This document shows, in pieces, positions 13,389-21,932 of a DNA stretch of 32,144 bases. Where the stretch lies: assembly GCA_026224825.1 (NCBI GenBank), contig JAMFRO010000004.1:1-32144 (forward strand). Reading direction: 5' to 3'. Each line of letters begins with the position of its first letter. Position 1 is the stretch's first letter. Source of the stretch: a bacterium. Lineage in GTDB: Bacteria; Pseudomonadota; Alphaproteobacteria; Acetobacterales; Acetobacteraceae. A program made the translations under genes and the position numbers. The notes beneath the pieces are model-generated. The model was given only the letters and a program-made list of their open reading frames with translations, made no database searches and was not told the DNA's origin.

Positions 13389-13651
13389 TATAAAAACTGT
13401 CCTTCAATAAACATTCGGATCACCCGGCGGAGCCCGGCCCTTTCAGCATAGGGCACCATTGCCCGGCCTTCAATCCTGAAACATCACCAGGATAGCGCCA
13501 TTCTCAGCAAAATGCCTGTCATTTTTGTAAGTTTTTTTCACTGCAACGGCTTGCGCCACATCCATCCCAAGCCAGCCTCCCCAAAATCCCCTCCCCAGCA
13601 CTGCGCTTAAGCCCGGTTGACGCTCAATCCCCCCTGCCCCTAAGAGCCCGC
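13389..13651. promoter_or_regulatory. Divergent cold-shock gene / helicase control region
   Basis: This 263-nt gap separates the two divergent RNA-chaperone genes. On the plus strand TTGACG (13617-13622) and CTAAGA (13640-13645) with a 17-nt spacer form a fair promoter; transcription would start at about 13652, the helicase ATG itself. The AT-rich tract at 13520-13550 could belong to the cold-shock gene promoter on the minus strand, leaving a leader of more than 100 nt, as is common for csp genes. No gene is seen. Confidence 0.4.
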
Positions 13652-15418
13652 ATGAGTTTCCCCATCACCAATCCCGCCCTCCTCCGCGCCCTCACCGGCC
13701 GCGGCTATCAGGACCCGACTCCAGTACAAGAGGCCGTCCTGCAGCCGGAGGCCGCGGACCGTGATCTGCTCGTCTCGGCCCAGACCGGCTCCGGCAAAAC
13801 CGTGGCCTTCGGCCTCGCTATCGCCCCCACCATTCTGGGCGACAATGAGCGCCTCCCCACCACGCTGCACCCGCTGGTCCTGGTCATCGCCCCCACGCGC
13901 GAGCTGGCCCTGCAGGTGCATGCCGAGCTGAGCTGGCTCTATGAATTCGCCGGCGGCCGCATCGTCTCCTGCGTCGGCGGCATGGATGCAAGGCGCGAAG
14001 CCCGCGCCCTCTCCGCCGGCTGCCACATCGTCGTCGGCACACCCGGCCGCCTGCAGGACCACATCAACCGCGGCAACCTGCACCTCAACGAGCTGGAAGC
14101 CGTCATCCTCGACGAAGCCGACGAAATGCTCGATCTCGGCTTCAAGGACGAGCTGGAGTTCATCCTCGGCACCGCCCCCGAATCCCGCCGCACTCTGCTG
14201 TTCTCGGCCACCATCGCCAAGGAAATCGCGGCCCTGGCCCGCCGCTACCAGCAAAATGCGCTCCGTATCGACACGGCCGGCCGCAACCAGCCGCATGCCG
14301 ATATCGAATACCGCGCCATCCGCGTCCTCGGCCATGAGCTCGAAGCCGGCCTCGTCAACCTGCTGCGCCTGTACGAAACCCGTGCCCTGGTCTTCTGCGC
14401 CACGCGCGATGCCGTGCGCCACCTCCACGCCAGCCTGCTCGCCCGCGGCTTCAACGCCGTGTCCCTCTCCGGCGAACTCAGCCAAAGCGAGCGCAACGCC
14501 GCCCTCGACGCCCTGCGCAGCGGCCGCGCCCAGATCTGCATCGCAACCGACGTCGCCGCCCGCGGCCTCGATTTGCCGGAGCTAGACCTCGTCATCCATG
14601 CCGAGCTGCCAACCAACAAAGCCACCATGCTGCACCGCTCCGGCCGCACCGGTCGCGCCGGCCGCAAAGGCATCTGCCTCCTCCTGGTCCCGCCCTCCAA
14701 GCTCCGCCGTGCCGAGCTGTTTCTCGGCCAGGCCAATATCGAAGCCATCTGGCAGGACCCGCCAACGCCGGCCGAAATCCGCGCCCGCGACCAGGAGCGC
14801 CTGCTCGACGATCCGAAGCTAACGCAGACGCCGACCGAGGAAGAACTGACCCTGGCGCAAGCTTTGCTCGCGCGCCAATCGCCCGAGACCATTGCCGCCG
14901 CCCTCATCCGTATCGCCCGGGCCCATCTGCCCGAGCCGGCGAAAGTCACCATCCTGCCGCCCGCCCCGCCACCGCGTTCCTTCCGCGAACGCGAGCAGGA
15001 CAGCGCCCCCCGCCCCGCCAGCACAGCCTACGTCCCCAGCAACACCCCCGGTGCCTGGTTCCGCATGCCTATCGGCCGCAAGCACAACGCCGACCCCAAA
15101 TGGATGATCCCCCTCATCTGCAAGGCCGGCAACGTCACCAAACAGGAAATCGGCGCGATCAAGATCTTCGACAAAGAGACCAAATTCGAAATCGCCTCCC
15201 ATATGGCGGAGGCTTTTCAGGCCTCCACCGCCAATATGAAAGAGACCGAGCCGAAGATCGAACCCACGACCGCACCCACGCCCGGCCGCACGCCCTATGC
15301 CGGCACCCCGCCTGCCAAGCGTCCGCCTTCGGACAAGCCGCCATATGCCGCAAAATCCGGTAAATCGGGCGAACAGCAGCGCCGCCGGCAGAATAAAAAA
15401 GCAAACAGCGCTTTTTAA
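13652..15418 (+). CDS. DEAD-box ATP-dependent RNA helicase with DbpA-like C-terminal domain
   Basis: This RNA-remodelling ATPase has 588 residues. Motifs appear in order: Q motif (FPITNPALLRAL, GYQDPTPVQ), Walker A AQTGSGKT at 43-50, PTRELALQ near 81, TPGRLQDH near 130, DEAD at 154-157, SAT at 185-187, VFCATRDAV, ATDVAARGLDLPELD and HRSGRTGRAG. After a proline-rich linker a domain at about 458-520 (GAWFRMPIGRKHNADPKWMI, IGAIKIFDKETKFEI) matches the DbpA-type RNA-binding module, which in DbpA recognises a 23S rRNA hairpin. The tail (530-588) is Pro/Lys-rich. A role in large-subunit assembly or cold adaptation is likely but not proven. No Shine-Dalgarno sequence is evident. Confidence 0.93.
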   Translation: MSFPITNPALLRALTGRGYQDPTPVQEAVLQPEAADRDLLVSAQTGSGKTVAFGLAIAPTILGDNERLPTTLHPLVLVIAPTRELALQVHAELSWLYEFAGGRIVSCVGGMDARREARALSAGCHIVVGTPGRLQDHINRGNLHLNELEAVILDEADEMLDLGFKDELEFILGTAPESRRTLLFSATIAKEIAALARRYQQNALRIDTAGRNQPHADIEYRAIRVLGHELEAGLVNLLRLYETRALVFCATRDAVRHLHASLLARGFNAVSLSGELSQSERNAALDALRSGRAQICIATDVAARGLDLPELDLVIHAELPTNKATMLHRSGRTGRAGRKGICLLLVPPSKLRRAELFLGQANIEAIWQDPPTPAEIRARDQERLLDDPKLTQTPTEEELTLAQALLARQSPETIAAALIRIARAHLPEPAKVTILPPAPPPRSFREREQDSAPRPASTAYVPSNTPGAWFRMPIGRKHNADPKWMIPLICKAGNVTKQEIGAIKIFDKETKFEIASHMAEAFQASTANMKETEPKIEPTTAPTPGRTPYAGTPPAKRPPSDKPPYAAKSGKSGEQQRRRQNKKANSAF

Positions 15419-15429
15419 AAAAAGCCCGC

Positions 15430-15529
15430 AAAAACTTTTGGCCCTTGGGGGCATGGGCTTTGGCGACGCCAAAGCCCATGCCCCCAAGGGCCAAAAGTTT
15501 TTTTGCTTCTTTTTGTTCACAAAAAGAAG
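15430..15529. repeat. Composite palindromic element between convergent helicase and lexA
   Basis: A 36-bp perfect inverted repeat occupies 15430-15465 and 15467-15502, with a single central base, so it would fold to one long hairpin. A second perfect 11-bp inverted repeat with a 2-nt centre follows at 15506-15516 and 15519-15529. T-rich tracts flank the first on the plus strand and A-rich tracts on the other side, so both transcripts would meet a stem ending in U residues. It starts 12 nt after the helicase stop and ends 15 nt before the lexA stop. It probably works as a bidirectional terminator and looks like a repeat-family element, but no second copy is in this window. Confidence 0.9.
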
Positions 15530-15543
15530 TGCTTACGTCCTTC

Positions 15544-16239
15544 TCAATACTGCCTCAGCAGCCCCACCAGCCGCCCCTGCACCTTCACGCGTTCAGCCGG
15601 CAAAATCTTCGTCTCATACCTTACATTCGCCGGCTCCAGCGCAATCGACTGCCCCCGCCGCCGTAGCCGCTTCAGCGTCACCTCATTCTCATCCACCAAA
15701 GCCACAATAATCTGCCCATTCTCAGCCGTATCACCCCGGCGGATGATCACCGTATCACCATCCAGAATCCCAGCCTCGATCATCGAATCGCCCTCAACCG
15801 TGAGCGCAAAATGCTCGCCGTTGCCGAGCAGCGACACGGGCACCTCGATCTGTTCCTCACTATCGCGCAGTGCCTCAATCGGCAGACCCGCCGCGATCTT
15901 GCCATATAAAGGTAAGGACACCGCCCCCGCCTCATTGGCCGCCCGCACACCAGGCATTTTACCGGAAAAATTACCCTGGATCACATTCGGCGCAAACCGC
16001 GACGCCTCGCGTTGCGGCTGCATATCCTCCGAGAGCTTCACCACCTCCAGCGCCCGCGCCCTATGCTTATGCCGGCGCAAAAACCCGCGCTCCTCAAGTG
16101 CGGAAATCAGCCGGTGAATGCCAGATTTGGAGCGCAGATCCAGCGCCTCCTTCATCTCCTCAAAACTCGGGCTGCACCCGGTCTCGCGCAGATGTCTATC
16201 GATAAAAACCAGCAATTCATGTTGCTTAGCGGTCAGCAT
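15544..16239 (-). CDS. lexA: LexA repressor, SOS response
   Basis: LexA represses DNA-damage genes and cleaves itself when stimulated by RecA filaments. The 231-residue product has an N-terminal winged helix-turn-helix ([40 protein letters not shown]) and a C-terminal peptidase domain with the Ala117-Gly118 cleavage site (KIAAGLP), Ser152 in EGDSM and Lys190 in VTLKRL. The length of about 230 is usual for alphaproteobacteria, whose linker is longer than in E. coli. It lies downstream of moeA but has its own promoter with an SOS box, so it is autoregulated. Confidence 0.97.
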   Translation of the reverse strand: MLTAKQHELLVFIDRHLRETGCSPSFEEMKEALDLRSKSGIHRLISALEERGFLRRHKHRARALEVVKLSEDMQPQREASRFAPNVIQGNFSGKMPGVRAANEAGAVSLPLYGKIAAGLPIEALRDSEEQIEVPVSLLGNGEHFALTVEGDSMIEAGILDGDTVIIRRGDTAENGQIIVALVDENEVTLKRLRRRGQSIALEPANVRYETKILPAERVKVQGRLVGLLRQY

Positions 16240-16292
16240 GGGACTCTCCAGAACGAAACCAGGGTGCGGAACAAAGCGCTAACTTCCCAGAT

Positions 16293-16322
16293 GTTCTAGT
16301 TTAGTTCTCACAATCGCGTCAA
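16293..16322 (-). promoter_or_regulatory. lexA promoter with overlapping SOS box
   Basis: On the minus strand TTGACG (complement of 16317-16322) is followed after 17 nt by CTAGAA (complement of 16294-16299). The alphaproteobacterial LexA site GTTC-N7-GTTC is present exactly at 16293-16307 (GAAC-N7-GAAC on the minus strand) and covers the spacer and -10, so bound LexA would block RNA polymerase. A weaker GAAC-N7-TAAC lies at 16269-16283, near the likely leader start, and could be a secondary half-conserved site. Confidence 0.85.
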
Positions 16323-16325
16323 GCT

Positions 16326-17519
16326 TTACAACACCAGTCGAATAATCTCGACAACATCGCCATCCCCCAGTGCCTTCTGGAAAGGCGGCCGCCGGATCAA
16401 CGCATCCGCACCCGCCAACGGCTTCAGCATAGCCGAATCCTGCCTCGCAAAAGCTTCCGCCACCAGCCCGCCATCCTGCCAGTCCAACCGAGCCCTCAGA
16501 TAATCCTCACGCACATCATTCGCCTTCAGGCTACCCAGCAACCGCGCCGCCTCAAAAACCGGCGCCCCCGCCGGCAACCCCGCCAGCGCCGCCAAAGCCG
16601 GTGCCAAAAACAACGTCGCACACACATAGGCCGAGACCGGGTTACCCGGCAGCCCCAGCACCGGCATCGCCCCCATGTGCCCAAAAATCAGCGGCTTACC
16701 CGGCCGCATGGCAATCTTCCAAAAATCCAGCGCAAACCCTTGGGCGCCCAGCCCCGCCTGCACCAGATCATGCGCGCCCACACTGGCACCGCCGGTCGTG
16801 ACCAAAAAATCGGCACCCCGCGCGGCCTCTGCCGCCGCCGCAATCGCCGCCGCATCATCCCCTGCTGCCGGTAAAACCACCGCCTCGCCACCGCAAGCCG
16901 CCACAAAAGCCGCCAGCATAGCGGAATTGGAATTAACAATCCCCCCCGGCCCCACAGCCTCGCCAGGCAGAGAAATCTCATCCCCCGTCGACAGTATAGC
17001 GACACGCGGCCGGCGGAACACCGTCAACCACGGATAATTCCCCGCCGCCGCCAAACCAACATCTCGCACTGTCAACCGACGCCCCGCCGGCAACAACACA
17101 TCACCCACAGCAAAATCCTGGCCTCGGCCACGAATATGCCGCCCCGCCACAGCCGCCTCATTAACAACAATACCACCCGGCCCAGCCGTGGCATTTTCCT
17201 GCATCAGAATCGTATCCGCACCCGCAGGCACAAAACTCCCCGTAAACAGCCGCACCGTCTCACCCGGCCCAACCGCCCCGCCAAACGGATGCCCCGCCGG
17301 CGCCTCACCAATCACCCTCAACTGCGCCCCAACAATGCCATCCACCGCCCGCACAGCATAACCATCCATCGCCGACACATCAGCCGGCGGATGCGCCACC
17401 CGCGCCAACACCGGCGCCGCCAACACACGGCCATGCGCGGCAGAAAGCCCCACAGTCTCCGCACCAACAGGCGCCAGACCCGCAATAATCCGCGCCCGTG
17501 CCTCTTCCACACTAATCAC
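16326..17519 (-). CDS. moeA: Molybdopterin molybdenumtransferase
   Basis: MoeA inserts molybdate into adenylylated molybdopterin, the last step of basic molybdenum-cofactor synthesis. The 397-residue product shows the N-terminal hinge region with [10 protein letters not shown], the central MoCF-type domain with [17 protein letters not shown] and [13 protein letters not shown], the PGKPLIFG segment, and [13 protein letters not shown], all typical. The start is a GTG that overlaps the moaC stop by 4 nt (GTGA). Together with moaC upstream it forms the cofactor end of the trp-moa run; lexA follows after 86 nt with its own promoter. Confidence 0.97.
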   Translation of the reverse strand: MISVEEARARIIAGLAPVGAETVGLSAAHGRVLAAPVLARVAHPPADVSAMDGYAVRAVDGIVGAQLRVIGEAPAGHPFGGAVGPGETVRLFTGSFVPAGADTILMQENATAGPGGIVVNEAAVAGRHIRGRGQDFAVGDVLLPAGRRLTVRDVGLAAAGNYPWLTVFRRPRVAILSTGDEISLPGEAVGPGGIVNSNSAMLAAFVAACGGEAVVLPAAGDDAAAIAAAAEAARGADFLVTTGGASVGAHDLVQAGLGAQGFALDFWKIAMRPGKPLIFGHMGAMPVLGLPGNPVSAYVCATLFLAPALAALAGLPAGAPVFEAARLLGSLKANDVREDYLRARLDWQDGGLVAEAFARQDSAMLKPLAGADALIRRPPFQKALGDGDVVEIIRLVL

Positions 17520-17986
17520 GGCTGCGTAAAATCCCCCGAAGCACCACCGGATTTCCGCACCACCCGCACCGTCTCGATGCGCATGCCCCGGTCAACCGCC
17601 TTCAGCATATCGTAAACGGTCAGCGCCGCGACACTAACAGACGTCAGCGCCTCCATCTCCACGCCCGTCCGCCCGGTCGTCCGCACGGTCGCCGTAATCT
17701 CCACAGCATCCGCCAACAGCTCAAACTCAACCGTCACAGCCTCAAGCAGCAAAACATGGCATAACGGAATCAACTCCGCCGTCCGTTTCGCCCCCATAAT
17801 CCCGGCAATCCGCGCCGCCGCCAGCACATCGCCCTTCTTGGCAAGCCCATCGCGGATCAGCGCCAGCGTCTCAGGCAGCATTACCACCCGCCCCCGCGCC
17901 ACAGCCTCCCGCAATGTTTCCGCCTTGGCCGACACGTCAACCATCCGTGCCGCCCCCGTCTCATCAATATGCGTCAGCCGGCTCAA
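17516..17986 (-). CDS. moaC: Cyclic pyranopterin monophosphate synthase
   Basis: MoaC converts 3',8-cyclo-7,8-dihydro-GTP made by MoaA into cyclic pyranopterin monophosphate, the first stable molybdopterin precursor. The 156-residue product is of normal size and has the conserved MVDVSAK opening, [38 protein letters not shown] and [13 protein letters not shown]. The start is an uncommon TTG that overlaps the trpC stop (TTGA); GGAGAAGAG just before it is a good binding site, and the family N-terminus MSRLTHID begins exactly here. moaA is not in the window, so MoaA must be encoded elsewhere. Confidence 0.96.
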   Translation of the reverse strand: MSRLTHIDETGAARMVDVSAKAETLREAVARGRVVMLPETLALIRDGLAKKGDVLAAARIAGIMGAKRTAELIPLCHVLLLEAVTVEFELLADAVEITATVRTTGRTGVEMEALTSVSVAALTVYDMLKAVDRGMRIETVRVVRKSGGASGDFTQP

Positions 17987-18792
17987 CTCTTCTCCAGCAA
18001 ACGCCGCACCGCCGCACCAACATCCGCCTCACGCATCAGCGATTCCCCAACCAGGAAACCCTGCACGCAAACCTTCTGCAGGCGCACAATATCCTCATTC
18101 GTCTTAATCCCGGATTCTGAGACAAGAAACCGATCCGGCGGGCACAGGCTGGAGAGCGTTTCCGTCGTCTCCAGCGCCGTCACCATCGTCTTCAAATTAC
18201 GGTTGTTGATGCCAAGCAGCGGCGTCTGCAACCCAAGTGCGCGGTCCAGCTCATCCTCATTATGCACCTCAACCAGCACATCCATATCCAGCGCCCGCGC
18301 CAGCCCTTCCAAATCCCGCGCCTCACCATCCTCAAGTGCTGCCATAATCAGCAGAATACAATCCGCCCCCATCGCCCGGCTCTCGTAAATCTGCCAGGCA
18401 TCGAGGATAAAATCCTTGCGCAGCACCGGCAACCGCACCGCCGCACGCGCCTCGCGCAAATGCGCAATCGTGCCTTCAAAATATTTCTCATCCGTCAGCA
18501 CAGAGAGGCACGCCGCCCCACCTGCCGCATAGGCCCGCGCCAGTGCAGCCGGCGCAAAATCCTCACGGATCAACCCGCCGGAAGGCGATGCCTTCTTAAT
18601 CTCCGTAATCAACGCCGGCCGCCCAGCAGCCGATGCATCCATCAACGCCCGGCCAAAACCGCGCGGCTTATCCGCATCCCGCGCCGCCGCCTTCAACTCA
18701 TCCAACAGCGTCGTCACCTTGCGCGCCGCCACCTCAACCCGCTTGTCGGTGCAAATCCGGGCCAGAATATCCTCAACCACCATCTTATTCAT
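17983..18792 (-). CDS. trpC: Indole-3-glycerol phosphate synthase
   Basis: This TIM-barrel enzyme closes the indole ring from carboxyphenylaminodeoxyribulose phosphate. The 269-residue product contains the strand-1 motif [16 protein letters not shown] with the catalytic lysine, [45 protein letters not shown] (residues about 120-141), [22 protein letters not shown] and SESGIKT. It is a stand-alone TrpC with no TrpF fusion. ATG overlaps the trpD stop by 4 nt, and its own stop overlaps moaC. Confidence 0.97.
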   Translation of the reverse strand: MNKMVVEDILARICTDKRVEVAARKVTTLLDELKAAARDADKPRGFGRALMDASAAGRPALITEIKKASPSGGLIREDFAPAALARAYAAGGAACLSVLTDEKYFEGTIAHLREARAAVRLPVLRKDFILDAWQIYESRAMGADCILLIMAALEDGEARDLEGLARALDMDVLVEVHNEDELDRALGLQTPLLGINNRNLKTMVTALETTETLSSLCPPDRFLVSESGIKTNEDIVRLQKVCVQGFLVGESLMREADVGAAVRRLLEKS

Positions 18793-19814
18793 GTGAGGCT
18801 CAACTCCTGCGTGGCCACGCGCAATCTCTCCAAAACCCGCAACGCGGCACCGCTATCAATCGCCGCCGCGGCCCGCTCAACACCCGCGGGCAAAGTCTCC
18901 ACAACGCCAGCCACAATCAGCGCCGCCGCCGTATTCAGCAATATGGTATCACGATAGCCATTCCGCGCGCCCTCCAGCAACGCCAATAATGCCGCCGCGT
19001 TTTCCACCGCATCACCACCAGCAATCGCCTCCAGCGGCACCACCGGCAAACCGGCATCCACAGCACTGAAGCTGAATTGCGTAATCTCACCCTGCTTCAA
19101 CGCCACCACCTGGTTCACATCCGCCAGCGTCAGCTCATCCAGCCCAGCACTATGATAAACCCAGGCAGACTCAGTCCCCAGATCCCGCAACGTCTCGGCC
19201 ACCGGCCGCAACCACGCCGGATCAAACACCCCAACCATCTGCCGCTTCACCCCAGCCGGATTCGCCAACGGCCCCGTCAAATTGAAAATCGTCCGTGTCC
19301 CCAATTCCACCCGCACCGCCGCCGCATGCCGCAACGCCGGATGATGCTGCGGCGCGAACAAAAACACAGCTCCCACCTCAGCCAGAATCTCAGACAGCCG
19401 CTCCAGCGGCGGCTCAATATTCACCCCAAGTGCTACCAGCACATCCGCCCCACCGGCCCGCGAGGAAAGCGCCCGGTTGCCATGCTTGGCCACAGGCACA
19501 CCACAAGCCGCCAGCACAAACGCCACAGCCGTGGAAATATTCAAACTATGCGCGCCATCACCGCCGGTCCCGCACACATCCATGGCATCATCCGGCGCCG
19601 CGACTCGCGTCATCCGCGCCCGCATCGCCGTCACCGCCCCGGTCAGCTCGTCCACCGTCTCACCACGCGCCCGCATCGCCATTAGCATCCCGCCAATCTG
19701 CGCCGGCGTCGCCGCCCCATCCATCACAATACCAAACGCCGCCTCAGCATCCGCAGCACTCAGCCGCTCACCCCGCCCCAACCGCGCCAGCACCGGCTTC
19801 AACGCCATATTCAC
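18789..19814 (-). CDS. trpD: Anthranilate phosphoribosyltransferase
   Basis: TrpD transfers phosphoribose from PRPP to anthranilate. The 341-residue product shows the helical N-terminal domain, then [17 protein letters not shown] (PRPP-binding glycine loop), [39 protein letters not shown] and [13 protein letters not shown]. The start is a GTG overlapping the trpG stop (GTGA); an ATG two codons later is an alternative. It is a separate protein, not fused to trpG as in enterobacteria. Confidence 0.97.
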   Translation of the reverse strand: MNMALKPVLARLGRGERLSAADAEAAFGIVMDGAATPAQIGGMLMAMRARGETVDELTGAVTAMRARMTRVAAPDDAMDVCGTGGDGAHSLNISTAVAFVLAACGVPVAKHGNRALSSRAGGADVLVALGVNIEPPLERLSEILAEVGAVFLFAPQHHPALRHAAAVRVELGTRTIFNLTGPLANPAGVKRQMVGVFDPAWLRPVAETLRDLGTESAWVYHSAGLDELTLADVNQVVALKQGEITQFSFSAVDAGLPVVPLEAIAGGDAVENAAALLALLEGARNGYRDTILLNTAAALIVAGVVETLPAGVERAAAAIDSGAALRVLERLRVATQELSLT

Positions 19815-20410
19815 GCCGCCTGCTTAGGCGCCGTCGCATTCCGGGCCAGACTCAAAAAATTGCGCAGAATATCATGCCCATGCGCCGTAGCGATGCTCTC
19901 CGGGTGAAACTGCACCCCATAGATCGGCAGGCTCACATGCCGCAGCCCCATAATCGTGCCATCGTCAACCCAAGCCGTCGCCACCAGGCTCTCCGGCAGT
20001 GTCGACTGCTGCACGATCAACGAATGATACCGCGTCGCGGTAAACGGGCTCGGCAACCCGGCAAAAACATCGGTATCATCATGCGTCACTTCGCTGGTCT
20101 TGCCATGCACCGGCTCGCGCGCCCGCACCACCTGCCCGCCAAACGCCTGGCCAATCGCCTGATGCCCCAGACAAACCCCGAACAACGGCACAGCCCGCTC
20201 CGCCGCCAGTCTCACAATATCCAGGCAAATCCCCGCCTCATTCGGCGTACACGGCCCCGGCGACAGCACAATCGCATCCGGATTCAACGCCAGCGCCTCT
20301 TCCGGCGAGAGCGCATCATTGCGCTTCACCACGCAATCCGCCCCCAGATCTCCAAAGAACTGCACCAGATTAAACGTAAAACTGTCGTAATTATCAATCA
20401 GCAAAATCAT
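19811..20410 (-). CDS. trpG: Anthranilate synthase glutaminase component
   Basis: TrpG supplies ammonia from glutamine to TrpE for making anthranilate from chorismate. The 199-residue class I amidotransferase has the oxyanion motif LSPGPCTP, the nucleophile Cys80 in [10 protein letters not shown], and His169 and Glu171 in QFHPES. GGAGG at the very end of trpE serves as its binding site, and the gap to trpE is only 3 nt. The protein may also serve aminodeoxychorismate synthase, as in some bacteria with a single such subunit; that cannot be decided here. Confidence 0.96.
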   Translation of the reverse strand: MILLIDNYDSFTFNLVQFFGDLGADCVVKRNDALSPEEALALNPDAIVLSPGPCTPNEAGICLDIVRLAAERAVPLFGVCLGHQAIGQAFGGQVVRAREPVHGKTSEVTHDDTDVFAGLPSPFTATRYHSLIVQQSTLPESLVATAWVDDGTIMGLRHVSLPIYGVQFHPESIATAHGHDILRNFLSLARNATAPKQAA

Positions 20411-20413
20411 CGC

Positions 20414-21922
20414 TCAAACCTCCGGCGCGGACACATAGCGTCCCGCATCTTCCGCCGCGCTGAACAAGGCCCGAGCCTTCTGCTGGCTCTCGGCATACTC
20501 CGCCTCGGCATCCGAATCGGCGACCACGCCAACACCCGCCTGCACATACATATGGCCATCCTTCACCACGGCGGTACGCAGGCCAATGCATGTGTCCATT
20601 GTGCCATTTGCGGCAAAATAGCCGATGCACCCCGCATACAGCCCCCGGCGTGAGGGCTCCAGCTCCTCGATAATCTCCATCGCCCGCACTTTCGGCGCGC
20701 CCGAAAGCGTACCCGCCGGGAAACCCGCAATCAGCGCATCCAGCGCATCGCAATCATGCCGCAACTTGCCCTGCACGGTCGAGGAAATATGCATCACATG
20801 CGAGAACCGCTCGACGACAAAACTCTCCACCACCCGCACGGAACCAATCTCCGCCACCCGGCCAATATCATTGCGCCCGAGATCAAGCAGCATCAAATGC
20901 TCAGCCCGCTCCTTCGGATCAGCCAGCAACTCCGCTTCCAACGCCAGATCCTCGGCATTATCCACCCCGCGCCGGCGCGTCCCCGCCAGCGGCCTTATGG
21001 TCACATCGCCATCCCGGTAGCGCACCAGAATCTCAGGCGACGACCCCACCGCAACAAACCCGCCAAAATCCAGAAAAAACAAAAACGGCGCCGGATTCAC
21101 CCGCCGCAAGCTGCGATACAAAGCAAACGGCGGCAGCGAAAACTTCGCCTCAAACCGCTGGCTCGGCACGATCTGAAACGCATCCCCGGCCCGGATATAG
21201 TTCTTGGCCGTCTCCACGACGCCCAGAAACTCTTCCTTCTCCATATTGGAGCTCTGCTCCAGCGGCCCCGGCTGCAAGCCCACAAGCTTGGGCACCGGCC
21301 GCTCCAGATCCTGCGCCACATCGTTCAGCCGCACCTCCGCCCCCGCATATGCCTCGGCGGCCGACACGCCCACCTTCGGATAAACCGGTGCTGCCAGCGT
21401 CATCTCATCAGTCACGCCATCAAAAATGATGAACACGCCAGGCCGCGCCAGAATCGCATCCGGAATCCCCAGCACATCCGGCTTTATCGCCGGCAGCTCC
21501 TCCATCAGCCGCACCATGTCATAACCGAGATACCCCAGCAGCCCACCGGTCATCGGCGGCAGGTTATCCGGCACATCCAGCCGCGTCTCCGCAATCAGGC
21601 TGCGCAGATTCTTCAGCGGCGCCTCGCCCACCGGCGTGAACGCACCAGGGTTCTCCCGCGCATCGCGGTTCACCGCCGCCACGCCATGCTCACAGCGCCA
21701 GATCAGATCAGGCGCCATGGCAATCACGGAATACCGCCCGCGCACCATGCCCCCCTCCACGCTTTCCAGCAAAAAGGAGTAGGGCTGCCCATGCGCCACC
21801 TTCAAAAACGCCGCCACCGGCGTCAATAAATCAGCAATCCCATGCCGCCAGACCAGCGCGCCGCCCCCATTGTCATAGGCGGCACGGAAGGTCTCGAAAC
21901 GGTCAGGCGATACGGCGTTCAT
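20414..21922 (-). CDS. trpE: Anthranilate synthase component I
   Basis: TrpE catalyses the chorismate-to-anthranilate step with ammonia from TrpG. The 502-residue product has the N-terminal LLES motif (FLLESVEGG) that forms the tryptophan feedback pocket, and the C-terminal chorismate-binding domain with SPEILVRY, RPLAGTRRRG, HLMLLDLGRNDIGRV, GTLSGAPKVRAMEII and GCIGYF. The gap to the upstream ppiD-like gene is only 10 nt, which leaves no room for a trp leader peptide or attenuator directly before it, unlike many proteobacterial trpE genes. Control is therefore probably by feedback inhibition plus whatever drives the upstream gene. Confidence 0.97.
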   Translation of the reverse strand: MNAVSPDRFETFRAAYDNGGGALVWRHGIADLLTPVAAFLKVAHGQPYSFLLESVEGGMVRGRYSVIAMAPDLIWRCEHGVAAVNRDARENPGAFTPVGEAPLKNLRSLIAETRLDVPDNLPPMTGGLLGYLGYDMVRLMEELPAIKPDVLGIPDAILARPGVFIIFDGVTDEMTLAAPVYPKVGVSAAEAYAGAEVRLNDVAQDLERPVPKLVGLQPGPLEQSSNMEKEEFLGVVETAKNYIRAGDAFQIVPSQRFEAKFSLPPFALYRSLRRVNPAPFLFFLDFGGFVAVGSSPEILVRYRDGDVTIRPLAGTRRRGVDNAEDLALEAELLADPKERAEHLMLLDLGRNDIGRVAEIGSVRVVESFVVERFSHVMHISSTVQGKLRHDCDALDALIAGFPAGTLSGAPKVRAMEIIEELEPSRRGLYAGCIGYFAANGTMDTCIGLRTAVVKDGHMYVQAGVGVVADSDAEAEYAESQQKARALFSAAEDAGRYVSAPEV

Positions 21923-21932
21923 AATTCCAACT

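Noticed and set aside
13640..14485. Minus-strand frame of 281 codons inside the helicase gene
   Set aside because: Antisense shadow of conserved helicase motifs with a Gly/Ala/Glu-rich product.
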